Origin: Gammaproteobacteria bacterium | GTDB taxonomy: Bacteria; Pseudomonadota; Gammaproteobacteria; Ga0077536 | DNA: 64,000 nt | Assembly: GCA_016209015.1 (NCBI GenBank) | Contig: JACQWY010000019.1 | Location: 62,001-126,000 of the forward strand | Reading direction: 5' to 3' | In this document: positions 53,444-63,917 of the stretch, in pieces | Numbering within the stretch: the stretch's first letter is position 1 | Layout of the letters: each line of letters begins with the position of its first letter | The notes under the pieces: generated by a model | What the model was told of the DNA's origin: nothing | What the model saw: the letters and a program-made list of their open reading frames with translations, nothing else | Database searches by the model: none | Position numbers and translations under genes: made by a program

Positions 53444-53587
53444 GTAGGTCCGATTAGCCGCAGGCGTAATCGGACGTTCACTCCCCGGGCCACCACCGCT
53501 ACGTGCAGTGGAGGCCTGCCGCGGTGACACGTCACGCCCGGCTCGCAGCGACGAGCGTCCGATTACGCTATCGCTAATCGGACCTAC
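53444..53587. repeat. 144-bp inverted-end element, copy 2
   Basis: Same length and same 15-bp ends as copy 1, with a few substitutions (for example TTCACTCC for TTCGCTCC). Both copies are followed by GAAGACCCGCGCGCCT, so the duplication includes flanking DNA. Confidence 0.9.
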
Positions 53588-53602
53588 GAAGACCCGCGCG
53601 CC

Positions 53603-54298
53603 TCACTCCAGATCGAACAGCAGCACCTCGGATTCGTGTCCGGCCTTGATCGAGATCTTCGCTTCTTCGGAGACCGCGAGACCATCGCCCGCGCTCATCA
53701 GCGTGCCATTCACCATCACGCCGCCGCGCGCCAGCTGCAACCAGGCGTGCCGGCCGGGCGCAATCGGATATTCGAGCGTCGTTCCGGAATCGAGGCGCGC
53801 AACGTACATCGAGGTGTTCTGATGGAGCTGCACGGCGGCCTGCGTGCCCTCGGGCGCGGCAAGGCAGTGCCAGCAGTTGATGCGGTCGAGATCGACCGCC
53901 GTCTGCTTGTAGGCAGGCGCGAGGCCGCGGCGTTCCGGCATCAGCCAGATCTGCAGCAGATGCAGCGGGGCATAGTTCGAATCGTTGTACTCGCTGTGCG
54001 CGACACCCGTGCCGGCGCAGAGATACTGGATCTCACCGGCGCGCAGCTCCGCCGTGAAGCCCAGGCTGTCGTGATGACGCAGCGTGCCCTCGAGCACCCA
54101 GGTCAGGATCTCCATGTCCTGATGCGGATGCGTGGGGAAACCGCTGCCCGGTGCGACGACGTCTTCGTTGATGACGCGTAGCGCACGGAAGTTCATGTGC
54201 GCCGGATCGTTGTAGTAGGCGAAGGAGAACGTGTGACGGCTGTCGAGCCAGTCGAGCTGCATGTGGCCGCGTTCGTCGGCGGGGCGGAGCTTCAGCAT
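53603..54298 (-). CDS. Pirin-family protein (YhhW-like bicupin)
   Basis: 231 residues. Start of the first cupin: HTFSFAYYNDPAHMNFRALRVINEDVV. Metal ligands in GFPTHPHQDMEILTWVLEG and TGVAHSEYN (His, His, His, Glu). IQIW-like LLQIWLMPERRGLAPAYKQ precedes the second cupin. E. coli YhhW cleaves quercetin in vitro; in vivo role of pirins is open. Start ATG 54298, 7 bases from the next stop. Confidence 0.93.
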   Translation of the reverse strand: MLKLRPADERGHMQLDWLDSRHTFSFAYYNDPAHMNFRALRVINEDVVAPGSGFPTHPHQDMEILTWVLEGTLRHHDSLGFTAELRAGEIQYLCAGTGVAHSEYNDSNYAPLHLLQIWLMPERRGLAPAYKQTAVDLDRINCWHCLAAPEGTQAAVQLHQNTSMYVARLDSGTTLEYPIAPGRHAWLQLARGGVMVNGTLMSAGDGLAVSEEAKISIKAGHESEVLLFDLE

Positions 54299-54305
54299 GG
54301 CGCGC

Positions 54306-54749
54306 TCACAACTTTTCCCAGACCAGAACCTGGACGAGCTTCCTGCCGTCGCGGCCGCGGATCGGCGGCGTCTTCAGGGTGAGACGGCGGCCGTCGAGCG
54401 CGAAATAGCGGAGCTGCTCCGAGCCCGGCCAGCTCGGTGCGTTCGCGCCGGTGACGGTGTGCGTCACCGTGCCCGCCGCGCGATCGATGCGGTACGTGCC
54501 CCAGTAGCTCGTGAAGCTCAGGAACGCGTCCTTGAACTCCGCGGCGGGCGTCTCTTCCGGACTCCTCGAGGAGAAGCGCGGACGATCCGCCGCCATCAAC
54601 TGCGCCGACATATTGCCCGCGTCGTCGTACATGATCTGGCCCAGCACCTTCGCGCCGAGCGGCGACGGCAGCCGGCCGCCGTCTTCGGTGAGCGCGCAGC
54701 AGTCGACGAGCTGCCAGGTGCCGACGAAAGGATTCTGTTCTGCGGTCAT
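54306..54749 (-). CDS. Lipocalin-like domain protein
   Basis: 147 residues: NPFVGTWQLVDCCALTEDGG, GQIMYDDAGNMSAQLMAADRP, SFTSYWGTYRIDRAAGTVTHTVTGA, LRYFALDGRRLTLKTPPI. The GTWxLV start and 'GqimYd..G.msaqlm' strand fit the lipocalin-like family PF13924, often encoded beside catabolic genes. GGAG lies before ATG 54749. Ends seven bases before the pirin gene, probably co-transcribed. Confidence 0.85.
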   Translation of the reverse strand: MTAEQNPFVGTWQLVDCCALTEDGGRLPSPLGAKVLGQIMYDDAGNMSAQLMAADRPRFSSRSPEETPAAEFKDAFLSFTSYWGTYRIDRAAGTVTHTVTGANAPSWPGSEQLRYFALDGRRLTLKTPPIRGRDGRKLVQVLVWEKL

Positions 54750-54835
54750 GAGATCTCCGTTCGTGTTTTCGTGTTGCGTCGGCCCGCGAAATCCAGGCCC
54801 GCGCGTGGCGCGGGAGTGACCTCGTCCCGCGGGAT

Positions 54836-55495
54836 CTAGATCAGGAACTTCAGCGCGCTCGGCCGGCCGGCGGCGAGCGCATCGCGATGCTCTTCGTAGT
54901 TGATCATTCCGAGCAGGCTCTCTCCCGCCTGCATGCGGGCGATCGCCGCACGCTCGCGCGCCTCGATGGCCTCGGCCGCGGGCAGCAGCGCTTCGAGCTC
55001 GGCCAGGGTCGAGACGAGGAGCCCGTCGTCGTCGCCGAAAAGAATGTCGCCGGGATGCACCACGACGCCGCCGATCGTCACCGGCACCTGCGTCGCGCCG
55101 AGCTGGCCGACGGTGCCCGCGACGGGATTCGAGCCGCGCGCGTAGACCGGGAAATCGAGCGTGCGGATCGTGATCGTGTCGCGGACCGGACCGTCGACGA
55201 CGAGACCCGCGAGGCCGCGACGCGCCGCTTCGATCGAGAACAGCTCGCCCGCGACGGCCTTGCGGCTGCCGCGCGTGTCGACGACGAGCACCTCGCCGGG
55301 CTCTGACTCCGCGAGCGCGACGATCACCGCCATGAAATCTTCGTGACACGACACCGTGCGCGCGCGCCCGATGAGCTTCCTGCCGAGACTGAGCGGCCGG
55401 ATCCCCGCATCGCAACTGCGGATCGCCTTGTTCGTGTCGGCGAGATGCGTCGTCTCGATGCGCGCGAGGCGCTGCTTCAGATCGGCGAAATCCAT
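54836..55495 (-). CDS. RraA-like aldolase/decarboxylase family protein
   Basis: 219 residues of the RraA/HMG-aldolase fold: HLADTNKAIRSCDAGIRPL, GRARTVSCHEDFMAVIVALAESEPGEVLVVDTRGSRKAVAGELFSIEAARRGLAGLVVDGPVRDT, FPVYARGSNPVAG, VVVHPGDILFGDDDGLLV. The GDxxxxDxDG-like GDILFGDDDG binds the metal in the HMG/CHA aldolase branch, as does the Arg in VDGPVRD. Activity therefore more likely aldolase than RNase E inhibition. Start ATG 55495. Confidence 0.88.
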   Translation of the reverse strand: MDFADLKQRLARIETTHLADTNKAIRSCDAGIRPLSLGRKLIGRARTVSCHEDFMAVIVALAESEPGEVLVVDTRGSRKAVAGELFSIEAARRGLAGLVVDGPVRDTITIRTLDFPVYARGSNPVAGTVGQLGATQVPVTIGGVVVHPGDILFGDDDGLLVSTLAELEALLPAAEAIEARERAAIARMQAGESLLGMINYEEHRDALAAGRPSALKFLI

Positions 55496-55647
55496 GTGGG
55501 GTCCTCGTGGGGTTCTGGGCGCATGATGCCCAAAGGCGCAGCGCTATGTAAGCCCCGTTCAGGCGTTGGCTCCGGATGTGTGCACCACGCCGATGATCGT
55601 GACGCGCCGACCTATGCACTGACTCTGACATTCCACCCGCGTCGCCC

Positions 55648-56613
<966 letters not shown>

Positions 56614-56655
56614 CTAAAGTAGCGCGACTTGCCACGCAATCCCATAGTGACCGCC

Positions 56656-57249
56656 ATGACGAGCCGCCGCGCGGCAGTGAGCCGCGACACCAAGGAGACG
56701 CAGATCGCCGTCACGGTCGATCTCGACGGCTCCGGCAAATCCTCCTTCGATACGGGCCTGCCGTTCCTCGAGCACATGCTCGATCAAGTGGCGCGGCACG
56801 GCATCGTCGATCTCGACGTGAAGGCGAAAGGCGATCTCGAAATCGATGCGCACCACACGGTCGAGGACATCGGCATCACGCTCGGTCAGGCCGTGAAGGC
56901 CGCGCTCGGCGACAAGAAGGGCATTCGCCGCTACGGCCACGCCTACGTGCCGCTCGACGAGGCGCTCTCGCGCGTGGTGATCGATCTCTCCGGCCGGCCC
57001 GGGCTCGAATTCCACGTCGAATTCCCGCGCGGCAAGCTCGGCGATTTCGACACCGAGCTCTTCTACGAATTCTTCCAGGGCTTCGTCAATCACGCGCTCG
57101 TGACGCTGCACGTCGACTGCCTGCGCGGCCGCAACGCGCACCACATCGTGGAGACGGTGTTCAAGGCCTTCGGCCGCGCGCTGCGCATGGCCTGCGAACG
57201 CGATCCGCGCGTCGGCGACGCGCTGCCGTCCACCAAGGGCGCGCTCTGA
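56656..57249 (+). CDS. hisB: Imidazoleglycerol-phosphate dehydratase
   Basis: Sixth step of histidine synthesis. 197 residues, monofunctional (no histidinol-phosphatase domain). Metal-binding repeats: [33 protein letters not shown] and [27 protein letters not shown]. Start ATG 56656 rather than 27 bases earlier. Followed by hisH after ten bases. hisA/hisF do not follow; purD lies beyond a repeat region. Confidence 0.97.
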   Translation: MTSRRAAVSRDTKETQIAVTVDLDGSGKSSFDTGLPFLEHMLDQVARHGIVDLDVKAKGDLEIDAHHTVEDIGITLGQAVKAALGDKKGIRRYGHAYVPLDEALSRVVIDLSGRPGLEFHVEFPRGKLGDFDTELFYEFFQGFVNHALVTLHVDCLRGRNAHHIVETVFKAFGRALRMACERDPRVGDALPSTKGAL

Positions 57250-57259
57250 GGAAACGGCG

Positions 57260-57907
57260 ATGTCGCGAGTGGCGGTGATCGACTACGGAGGCAGCAATCT
57301 GCGCTCGGTGGCCAAGGCCATCGAGTTCGCGGCGCGCGGCGCGCATCAGGTGATCATCACGGACGTCGCCGCGGAGATCCTCGCCGCCGATCGCGTGGTC
57401 TTTCCCGGCCAGGGCGCGATCGGCGACTGCATGGCGCGGCTGAATGCGCTCGCGCTCGTGCCGGTGCTGCGCGAGTGCATCCGCACGCGGCCCTTCCTCG
57501 GCATCTGCCTCGGGCTGCAATCCCTGATGGAATTCAGCGACGAGAACGGCGGCACGCCGTGTCTGTCCATCTACCCCGGCCGCGTACGACGCTTCCGCGA
57601 CGACGCCGGTCCTGCCGCCGACGGCACGCCGCGGAAGATCCCGCACATGGGCTGGAACGAAGTGCACTGGGCGAAGGATCATCCGCTCGTCGCGGGGATC
57701 CCGAGCGGCGCGCGCTTCTATTTCGTGCACAGCTACTACGTCGTGCCGGAGAACGAGCGCATCGTCATGGGCCGCACGAACTACATCGACACCTTCGTCT
57801 CAGCGCTCGCCGACGGCCACGTCTTCGCGACGCAGTTCCATCCGGAGAAGAGCGCGCAGGCGGGGCTGAAGCTGCTCGAGAATTTCCTGGGCTGGGACGG
57901 GAAGTAG
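57260..57907 (+). CDS. hisH: Imidazole glycerol phosphate synthase, glutaminase subunit
   Basis: 215 residues. Class I glutamine amidotransferase supplying NH3 to HisF. Cys nucleophile in FLGICLGLQSLME, oxyanion strand PGQGAIGDCM, and catalytic His-Glu in ATQFHPEKSAQAG. GAGG lies before ATG 57260. Forms a unit with hisB; partners hisF and hisA must lie elsewhere on the chromosome. Confidence 0.96.
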   Translation: MSRVAVIDYGGSNLRSVAKAIEFAARGAHQVIITDVAAEILAADRVVFPGQGAIGDCMARLNALALVPVLRECIRTRPFLGICLGLQSLMEFSDENGGTPCLSIYPGRVRRFRDDAGPAADGTPRKIPHMGWNEVHWAKDHPLVAGIPSGARFYFVHSYYVVPENERIVMGRTNYIDTFVSALADGHVFATQFHPEKSAQAGLKLLENFLGWDGK

Positions 57908-57914
57908 CCGCGCA

Positions 57915-58179
57915 GCTCGGCTGCTTCGCCGTCGTCCCGGCGAAGGCCGGGACCCAGTCATTGCACCACGGCGAATGCGATCATCCTCGCGTCCTTGCTT
58001 CGGATGCGGGCGATGGTGCTGGTGTTTTCTCCGGCGATTCGCGCGGTTCGACGGCTCTGCCGAGGGTCGGCGACTGGGTCCCGGCCTCCGCCGGGACGAC
58101 GACGTGGGGAAGGCTCGAGCGCAGGTTCCGAAGAGCGGCATCGACGCGATCGATGCGCCTCCTGCGTCGGCACATCCTA
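57915..58179. repeat. Dispersed repeat element, copy with one flanking motif
   Basis: CCGTCGTCCCGGCGAAGGCC through GGTCCCGGCCTCCGCCGGGA then CGACGACG inverted arms, interior CGATTCGCGCGGTTCGACGG and GCCGAGGGTCGGCGACTGGG shared with 50594-50915, and the 31-base motif at 58144-58179. The left motif is absent (lost at the hisH end). Confidence 0.85.
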
Positions 58180-58180
58180 A

Positions 58181-58332
58181 GGAAGCTCTGAATAAGTCCA
58201 TCCTGGACTTTTCAGAGCACGGTCGGCAAGAAGCGTGGTTCTTGCCGACCTTACGTGCACAATGGCTTACGCCACTGTTCACGGCGGCACATCCCTGTGC
58301 CGCCGGAAGCTCTGAACTTGTTCAGAGCTTCC
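58181..58332. repeat. Composite hairpin element with 12-bp inverted ends
   Basis: GGAAGCTCTGAA (58181) and TTCAGAGCTTCC (58321) at the ends; inside, CGGTCGGCAAGAA/TTCTTGCCGACC, GGCGGCAC/GTGCCGCC and a third GGAAGCTCTGAA at 58305. 152 bases, MITE-like, eight bases from the purD stop. Confidence 0.8.
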
Positions 58333-58340
58333 CTAAGAGT

Positions 58341-59633
58341 TCAGGCCCGACCCCTCTCCCGGGCGATCGCCCGATAACCGATGTCGCGGCGGCAGTACAT
58401 GTCGGTCCACGAAATCTGATCGATGCGCGCGTAAGCCCGCGACTGGGCTTCGGCGACCGTCGGGCCTAGACCGACGACGCACAAGACGCGCCCGCCGTTC
58501 GTCGCGACCGCGCCGTTCTGCAGCGCCGTGCCGGCATGGAACACTTTCACGTTCGGTCCGTCGCCGGACTCGAGCCCGCTGATCACCGCGCCGCGCGCGT
58601 AATCGTCCGGATAGCCGCCGGCAGCGAGCACGACGCCGACCGCGGCATCGTCCGTGAAGTCCAGCGCGAGCGTTTCACCCTGCCCGTCCATCAGCGCGAG
58701 CAGCGACTCCACGAGATCCGAGCGCAGCCGCATCATGATCGGCTGCGTCTCCGGATCGCCGAAACGGCAGTTGAACTCGAGGACCTTCGGCTCGCCGTCC
58801 GGCTGCACCATGAGGCCGGCGTAGAGGAAGCCGCGATACGGCCGCCCTTCCGCCGCCATGCCGGCGAGCGTCGGTGCGATCACTTCCTCGATCGCCCGGC
58901 GATGCACGTTCGCATCGACGACGGGCGCCGGCGAATACGCGCCCATGCCGCCCGTGTTCGGTCCGCGATCGCCGTCGTCGCGCGCCTTGTGATCCTGCGA
59001 GGACGCGAACGGCACGATGTGCGTGCCGTCCGTCATGACGATGAAGCTCGCCTCCTCGCCGACGAGGAATTCCTCGACGACGATGCGCCGGCCCGCGGCG
59101 CCGAAGGCCGTGCCGGCGAGCATGCCGCGCGCGGCCTCGAGCGCCTCCTCGTGCGTCTGCGCGATGACGACACCCTTGCCGGCCGCGAGACCGTCGGCCT
59201 TCACGACGAGCGGCAGCGGATGATTGCGGATGTACGCGGCCGCGGGCCCGAACTCCGTGAAGTTCCCGTAGCGCGCGGTCGGAATCGCGTGGCGGGCGAG
59301 AAAATCCTTCGTGAACGCCTTCGAGGATTCGAGCACGGCCGCGTTCCGGCGCGGCCCGAAGCAGCGCAGGCCCGCCGCCTCGAAGGCATCGACCACACCC
59401 GCCGCGAGCGGCGCTTCGGGGCCGATGATCGTGAGCGCGATGCCTTCACGCTGCGCGAAATCGCGAAGCGTCGCGACGTCGTCCGCGGCGATCGCGAGAT
59501 TCTGCACTTTCGGCTCGCGCGACGTGCCGGCGTTGCCGGGCGCGCAGTAGACCTGCGAGACGCGCGGCGATTGCGCGGCTTTCCAGGCCAGCGCATGTTC
59601 GCGGCCGCCGCCGCCGACGATGAGTATTTTCAT
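58341..59633 (-). CDS. purD: Phosphoribosylamine-glycine ligase
   Basis: 430 residues; forms GAR in purine synthesis, ATP-grasp fold. N-terminal [20 protein letters not shown], hinge [22 protein letters not shown]-grasp [51 protein letters not shown], and [19 protein letters not shown]. Start ATG 59633 lies 6 bases after the purH stop, an operon junction. Confidence 0.97.
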   Translation of the reverse strand: MKILIVGGGGREHALAWKAAQSPRVSQVYCAPGNAGTSREPKVQNLAIAADDVATLRDFAQREGIALTIIGPEAPLAAGVVDAFEAAGLRCFGPRRNAAVLESSKAFTKDFLARHAIPTARYGNFTEFGPAAAYIRNHPLPLVVKADGLAAGKGVVIAQTHEEALEAARGMLAGTAFGAAGRRIVVEEFLVGEEASFIVMTDGTHIVPFASSQDHKARDDGDRGPNTGGMGAYSPAPVVDANVHRRAIEEVIAPTLAGMAAEGRPYRGFLYAGLMVQPDGEPKVLEFNCRFGDPETQPIMMRLRSDLVESLLALMDGQGETLALDFTDDAAVGVVLAAGGYPDDYARGAVISGLESGDGPNVKVFHAGTALQNGAVATNGGRVLCVVGLGPTVAEAQSRAYARIDQISWTDMYCRRDIGYRAIARERGRA

Positions 59634-59639
59634 GGGTGA

Positions 59640-61202
59640 TCAATGCCTGAAGTGGCGCATGCCGGTGAAGACCATCGCCATGCCGTGCTCGTCCGCCGCG
59701 GCGATCGTCTCGTCGTCGCGCTTCGAGCCGCCGGGCTGGATGACGGCCGTGATGCCGACCTCGGCGGCGGCGTCGATGCCGTCGCGGAACGGGAAGAACG
59801 CGTCCGACGCCATCACCGAGCCCTCGACGACGAGGTTCTCGTCGGCCGCTTTGATGGCCGCGATGCGCGCGCTGTAGACGCGGCTCATCTGGCCCGCGCC
59901 GACGCCGATCGTGCGGCTGTCGCGGGCGTAGACGATCGCGTTCGACTTCACGCACTTCGCGACGCGCCACGCGAACATCAGATCGCGGATCTCGGCGTCA
60001 GTGGGCGCGCGCTTCGTCACGACCTGCACGTCCTTCGGCCCGATCGCGCAGCGTATCGCGTCGCGGTCCTGCACGAGGAGACCGCCCGTGACGCGCTTGT
60101 AGTCGCGGCCCGCGCCGCTGTCGGCGAATTCGCCGACGGTGAGGAGACGCAGATCTTTGCGCGCCTGACAGACCGTGAGCGCGGCGGGTTCGACGGCGGG
60201 GGCCACGATCACTTCGACGAACTGGCGCGCGACGATCGCTTCCGCGGTCTTCGCGTCGAGCGGCCGGTTGAACGCGATGATGCCGCCGAATGCAGACGTC
60301 GGATCGGTGGCATAGGCCAGTTCGTAAGCCGTGAGCAGATCTTTCGCCTCGGCGACGCCGCAGGGATTCGCGTGCTTGACGATGCAGCACGCCGGACCGT
60401 CGAAGGACCACACGCACATCAGCGCGGCGTCGGTATCCGCGATGTTGTTGTAGGAGAGCTCCTTGCCGTGGAGCTGGGTCGCGCGCGCGATGCTGCCGCA
60501 CGGCGCATTCGCCTCGGCGTAGAACGCGGCCTGCTGATGCGGATTCTCGCCGTAGCGCAGCGCCTGCAGCTTCGTAAAGCGCAGGTCGACCGCGGCCGGA
60601 AACGCATCGTCTTCCGGCGCGTCGACCGCGGCGAGATAGTTCGCGATCGCGTGATCGTAATGCGCGGTGTGCGAGAACGCTTTCGTCGCGAGCCGTAAGC
60701 GTGTGGGCTTCGTCACTTCGCCATGCGCGGCGAGCTCGGCGACGACGGCGTCGTAGTCGTCCGGATCGACGACGACCGCGACGTGCGCGTGATTCTTCGC
60801 CGCGGCGCGCACCATGGTCGGGCCGCCGATGTCGATGTTCTCGATCGCCTCCTCCAGCGTGCAGTCCGCGGCGGCCACGGTCCTCTCGAACGGATAGAGA
60901 TTCACGACGACGAGATCGATCGGCGCGATGTGCTGCGCGTGCATGACCGCATCGTCCTGCCCCCGGCGCGCGAGGATGCCGCCGTGGATCTTCGGATGCA
61001 GCGTCTTCACGCGGCCGTCCATGATTTCGGGAAAGCCGGTGTGCTCGGAGACCTCGGTGACCGGAATCTCCGCCTTGCGCAGCAGCGCGGCGGTGCCGCC
61101 GGTCGAGAGGATCTGAATGCCCTGCGCCGCGAGCGCGCGCGCGAATGCCTCGACCCCGCGTTTGTCGGAAACGCTGAGGAGGGCCCGGGTGAACTTAGCC
61201 AT
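59640..61202 (-). CDS. purH: Bifunctional AICAR transformylase / IMP cyclohydrolase
   Basis: 520 residues; the last two steps of IMP synthesis. N-terminal MGS-like cyclohydrolase: [59 protein letters not shown]-terminal transformylase: [28 protein letters not shown] and [33 protein letters not shown]. Start ATG 61202. Upstream of purD and downstream of fis in the same direction, with a 159-base gap holding a strong GGGGCGAC hairpin (61332-61350). Confidence 0.98.
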   Translation of the reverse strand: MAKFTRALLSVSDKRGVEAFARALAAQGIQILSTGGTAALLRKAEIPVTEVSEHTGFPEIMDGRVKTLHPKIHGGILARRGQDDAVMHAQHIAPIDLVVVNLYPFERTVAAADCTLEEAIENIDIGGPTMVRAAAKNHAHVAVVVDPDDYDAVVAELAAHGEVTKPTRLRLATKAFSHTAHYDHAIANYLAAVDAPEDDAFPAAVDLRFTKLQALRYGENPHQQAAFYAEANAPCGSIARATQLHGKELSYNNIADTDAALMCVWSFDGPACCIVKHANPCGVAEAKDLLTAYELAYATDPTSAFGGIIAFNRPLDAKTAEAIVARQFVEVIVAPAVEPAALTVCQARKDLRLLTVGEFADSGAGRDYKRVTGGLLVQDRDAIRCAIGPKDVQVVTKRAPTDAEIRDLMFAWRVAKCVKSNAIVYARDSRTIGVGAGQMSRVYSARIAAIKAADENLVVEGSVMASDAFFPFRDGIDAAAEVGITAVIQPGGSKRDDETIAAADEHGMAMVFTGMRHFRH

Positions 61203-61331
61203 GATTGAACCTTGACGATGGATGCGGCGGGCGCGCCGCCTGATGAGCCTTCTGTACGTGTGTTCCGGCCATGGGCCGTGCCGGCGCGGGACTGGCCTGT
61301 GAACGACGCTCGCATCGGCCCGCGGCGCGCG

Positions 61332-61350
61332 GGGCGACGGTCGCCCCGTC
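61332..61350 (-). terminator. Hairpin between fis and purH
   Basis: CGGGGCGAC and GTCGCCCCG are perfect inverted repeats around one base, just after the fis stop. No T-tract. Possible processing or termination site. Confidence 0.3.
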
Positions 61351-61361
61351 CGGCCGGTCCG

Positions 61362-61661
61362 TCAGGTCGCGATCTTATATTTTTCGAGCTTCTTGCGCAG
61401 CGTCGCGCGATTGAGGCCGAGGTACTGGGCGGCCTTGGAGAGATTGCCGCGCGTGTAATGCATGACGACCTCGAGCAGCGGACGCTCGATTTCGCAGAGC
61501 ACGAGCTCGTAGAGCTCGTGCGGCGGCTGGCCGTCGAGCTCGGCGAAATAGCGCTCGAGCGCCTGCTTGACATGGAATGCGAGCGGCTGCGGTTCCGCCG
61601 ACTTCTCGGGATTGATCTTCGTCACGGTGGCGGTGGCCACGTTCGATTTCGCAATCATCAT
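61362..61661 (-). CDS. fis: DNA-binding protein Fis
   Basis: 99 residues; nucleoid protein and transcription factor. C-terminal helix-turn-helix: ALERYFAELDGQPPHELYELVLCEIERPLLEVVMHYTRGNLSKAAQYLGLNRATLRKKLEKYKI, the Fis family end. The beta-hairpin arm region (about 10-26) is shorter than in E. coli. Start ATG 61661 overlaps the dusB stop (ATGA), the known dusB-fis operon of gammaproteobacteria. Confidence 0.96.
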   Translation of the reverse strand: MMIAKSNVATATVTKINPEKSAEPQPLAFHVKQALERYFAELDGQPPHELYELVLCEIERPLLEVVMHYTRGNLSKAAQYLGLNRATLRKKLEKYKIAT

Positions 61662-62638
61662 GCTGCAAGAGCTCCCTGTTGGATGCTGCGATGCCTGTCC
61701 AGGTAATCGAGTTGCAGGCCCGGCTCCGACAGTGCGTTGAATACCGCCCGAAAACGTGCGCCTTCTGCCAGCCAGCGGCTGTACCAGCCGACGTGCTTGC
61801 GGGCGACGCGCATTCCAATCTCCGGTCCATAGAACTCGTGCAGGGCGGCGACGTGCACCGCCATCATGTCGAGTACCGTGCCGCGATCCGGCGGCGGCAG
61901 TACGCGACCCTGATCCAGGTAGGCGCGGACCCGTCCGAACAGCCAGGGGTCACCCTGGGCCGCGCGGCCGATCATCACGCCGTCGGCGCCCGTGTGCTTC
62001 AGCACGGACGCCGCTCGTTCGGGAGTCGTGATGTCGCCGTTCGCGATCACGGGGATCGCGACGGCGCGCTTCACTTCGGCAATCGTGTCGTATTCGGCCT
62101 CGCCCGCGAAGGCGCAGGCACGCGTGCGGCCGTGCACGGCGAGCGCGACGATGCCGCACGCTTCGGCGAGCTTCGCGATCGCGACCGCATTGCGATGCGC
62201 GCGATCCCAGCCGGTGCGAATCTTTAGCGTGACGGGCACGTCGACGGCGGCGACGACGGCTTCGAGGATGCGGGCGACGAGCGGCTCGTCGCGCAGCAGC
62301 GCCGAGCCCGCGGCCTTGTTGCAGACCTTCTTCGCGGGACAGCCCATGTTGATGTCGACCAGCTCCGCGCCGAGCTCGACGGAGTGGCGCGCGGCGGCGG
62401 CGAGTGCCGCGGGCTCGGCGCCTGCGATCTGCACGATGCGCGGCGAAGCTTCGCCCTCGAAGTCGAGACGGCGACGCGTCTTGCCGGTCGAGCGCAGGCG
62501 TTCGTTCGCGGTGGTCATCTCGGAAGCGGCGAACGCCGCGCCTTCGCGGCGGCAGATCGCGCGGAACACGCGATCGCTCACGCCGGCCATAGGCGCAAGG
62601 ATCACGGGACGATCGTGATGGTGTGGGCCCAGCTGCAT
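61658..62638 (-). CDS. dusB: tRNA-dihydrouridine synthase B
   Basis: 326 residues; FMN enzyme that reduces uridine (mainly U17 in E. coli) in tRNA. VILAPMAGVSDRVFRAICRREGAAFAASEMTTANERL, catalytic Cys in DINMGCPAKKVCNKAAGSALL, KIRTGWDRAH, VHGRTRACAFAGEAEY, VIANGDITTPE and GVMIGRAAQGDPWLF. Start ATG 62638. First gene of dusB-fis. A 244-base gap upstream holds the likely promoter (ACGAACAAACCGGAAATCGC). Confidence 0.97.
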   Translation of the reverse strand: MQLGPHHHDRPVILAPMAGVSDRVFRAICRREGAAFAASEMTTANERLRSTGKTRRRLDFEGEASPRIVQIAGAEPAALAAAARHSVELGAELVDINMGCPAKKVCNKAAGSALLRDEPLVARILEAVVAAVDVPVTLKIRTGWDRAHRNAVAIAKLAEACGIVALAVHGRTRACAFAGEAEYDTIAEVKRAVAIPVIANGDITTPERAASVLKHTGADGVMIGRAAQGDPWLFGRVRAYLDQGRVLPPPDRGTVLDMMAVHVAALHEFYGPEIGMRVARKHVGWYSRWLAEGARFRAVFNALSEPGLQLDYLDRHRSIQQGALAA

Positions 62639-62882
62639 CTCTTCTAGTTTTTCTCGAACCGTCGTTTACGAACAAACCGGAAATCGCACCGCGCCCGGTG
62701 TCACACCCGGACGATTGCACCTGACGCTCGCGCGGAAAATCCGATTTGACTACTCGCCGCTCTACATGGCGGCGTGGGGCTCGGGGCGACTCCTGGACGG
62801 CAGTGAAGGCCCCGTGTGGGCGAGGATGATAGCCACATTCAACGAGCGGTGAAAGCGCTCCGCATGACGCCCCACAGGGGGG

Positions 62883-63908
62883 TCACAGAAACGTGAATTC
62901 GAAGCTGTCGGCGGCGTTACCGGCGCCGGCGATTTCGAGGACGACATACACCGAGCCACCGGCCGGCAGCCCCGACGCGATGTCGATGCTCTGGTCGAGA
63001 TATTCCTTCGGCGCGAAGCGGCGAATGCCGACGACACTGCCCGTGCGGTCGTAAATACCGAGTTGGATCACCGGGTAAGCCGCAGGTCTTGAACCGTTGT
63101 TGTGCAAGGTCGCGTTGACGAGCAACGTGCCCGCGTACTGCGGATGATCGCGCACGTCGCGCGCGAGCAACTCGATCGTACCGGTCGCGAGCGGCACGCG
63201 CAGATCACAACCGAGATGCGCACACAACCGCTCCGCCCAGGGTTGGAGCGCGGGCCAGCGTTCGAACAGCGGCGCGCGATACGTGTAGCCGACCTTCGCC
63301 GCGAGCGCGAGCAGCAAGGCGAGTGCCAACGACGCCCATAACCAGCGCGCGCGTGACCGACCTTGTCCGGACAACGCGGCGATTTCCTCGCGCAGGATCT
63401 CGGGCACGGCTTCGTCGTCGTCGCTGCGTCCGACGATCGGTGACGCGACGAGGGGTGCCTCTTCGACGACCGCTGCGACGGGCGCGTCGAACAGGATCGC
63501 GTGCTCGCTCTCGGGCATCAGCGGCGCATTCGCCGCGGCGATCTCGGCCTGCACTTCGCGGAACAGCGGCGGCATGTCGATCGCGACGGCTTCGAGCGCG
63601 GCTTCGCTGCCGAGTTGCGGCCCGGGCGCGGGCGGCGGTTCGTCGAAGACGTCGGGCACGGTCGTCGCGGCCGCGATCTCGATGTCGTGTGCGGGCAGTT
63701 CGACGACGACGGGAGCCGCGACTTCAGGTTTGGGGGATGTCGCGATCGCCGCTTCGACGTTCGCTTGCGGTGCAGGCTCGTCGACGAGCCGCTGCAGCAC
63801 GTTGAACACGTAATCGCATGCACCGCAGGCGACGAAGCCGCGGGCCGCGCGCAGGTGTTCGGCTTTCAAGCGGAACACCGCCGCACATTGGGGACATTGA
63901 GTCAGCAC
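62883..63908 (-). CDS. MJ0042 zinc-ribbon / DUF3426 membrane protein
   Basis: 341 residues. N-terminal zinc ribbon: LTQCPQCAAVFRLKAEHL and GFVACGACDYVFNVL (two CxxC pairs). Long acidic, proline-rich linker (about 50-185). Helix at about 190-207 (RWLWASLALALLLALAAKV). C-terminal DUF3426: LLARDVRDHPQYAGTLLVNATLHNNGSRPAAYPVIQLGIYDRTGSVVGIRRFAPKEYLD. GTG start 63908. Usual neighbour of prmA and dusB in gammaproteobacteria; function unknown. Confidence 0.9.
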   Translation of the reverse strand: MLTQCPQCAAVFRLKAEHLRAARGFVACGACDYVFNVLQRLVDEPAPQANVEAAIATSPKPEVAAPVVVELPAHDIEIAAATTVPDVFDEPPPAPGPQLGSEAALEAVAIDMPPLFREVQAEIAAANAPLMPESEHAILFDAPVAAVVEEAPLVASPIVGRSDDDEAVPEILREEIAALSGQGRSRARWLWASLALALLLALAAKVGYTYRAPLFERWPALQPWAERLCAHLGCDLRVPLATGTIELLARDVRDHPQYAGTLLVNATLHNNGSRPAAYPVIQLGIYDRTGSVVGIRRFAPKEYLDQSIDIASGLPAGGSVYVVLEIAGAGNAADSFEFTFL

Positions 63909-63917
63909 GGGGTGGCG

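Noticed and set aside
53273-53587. Possible CRISPR array
   Set aside because: Only two units, each 144 bp with inverted ends, and no spacer-repeat rhythm.
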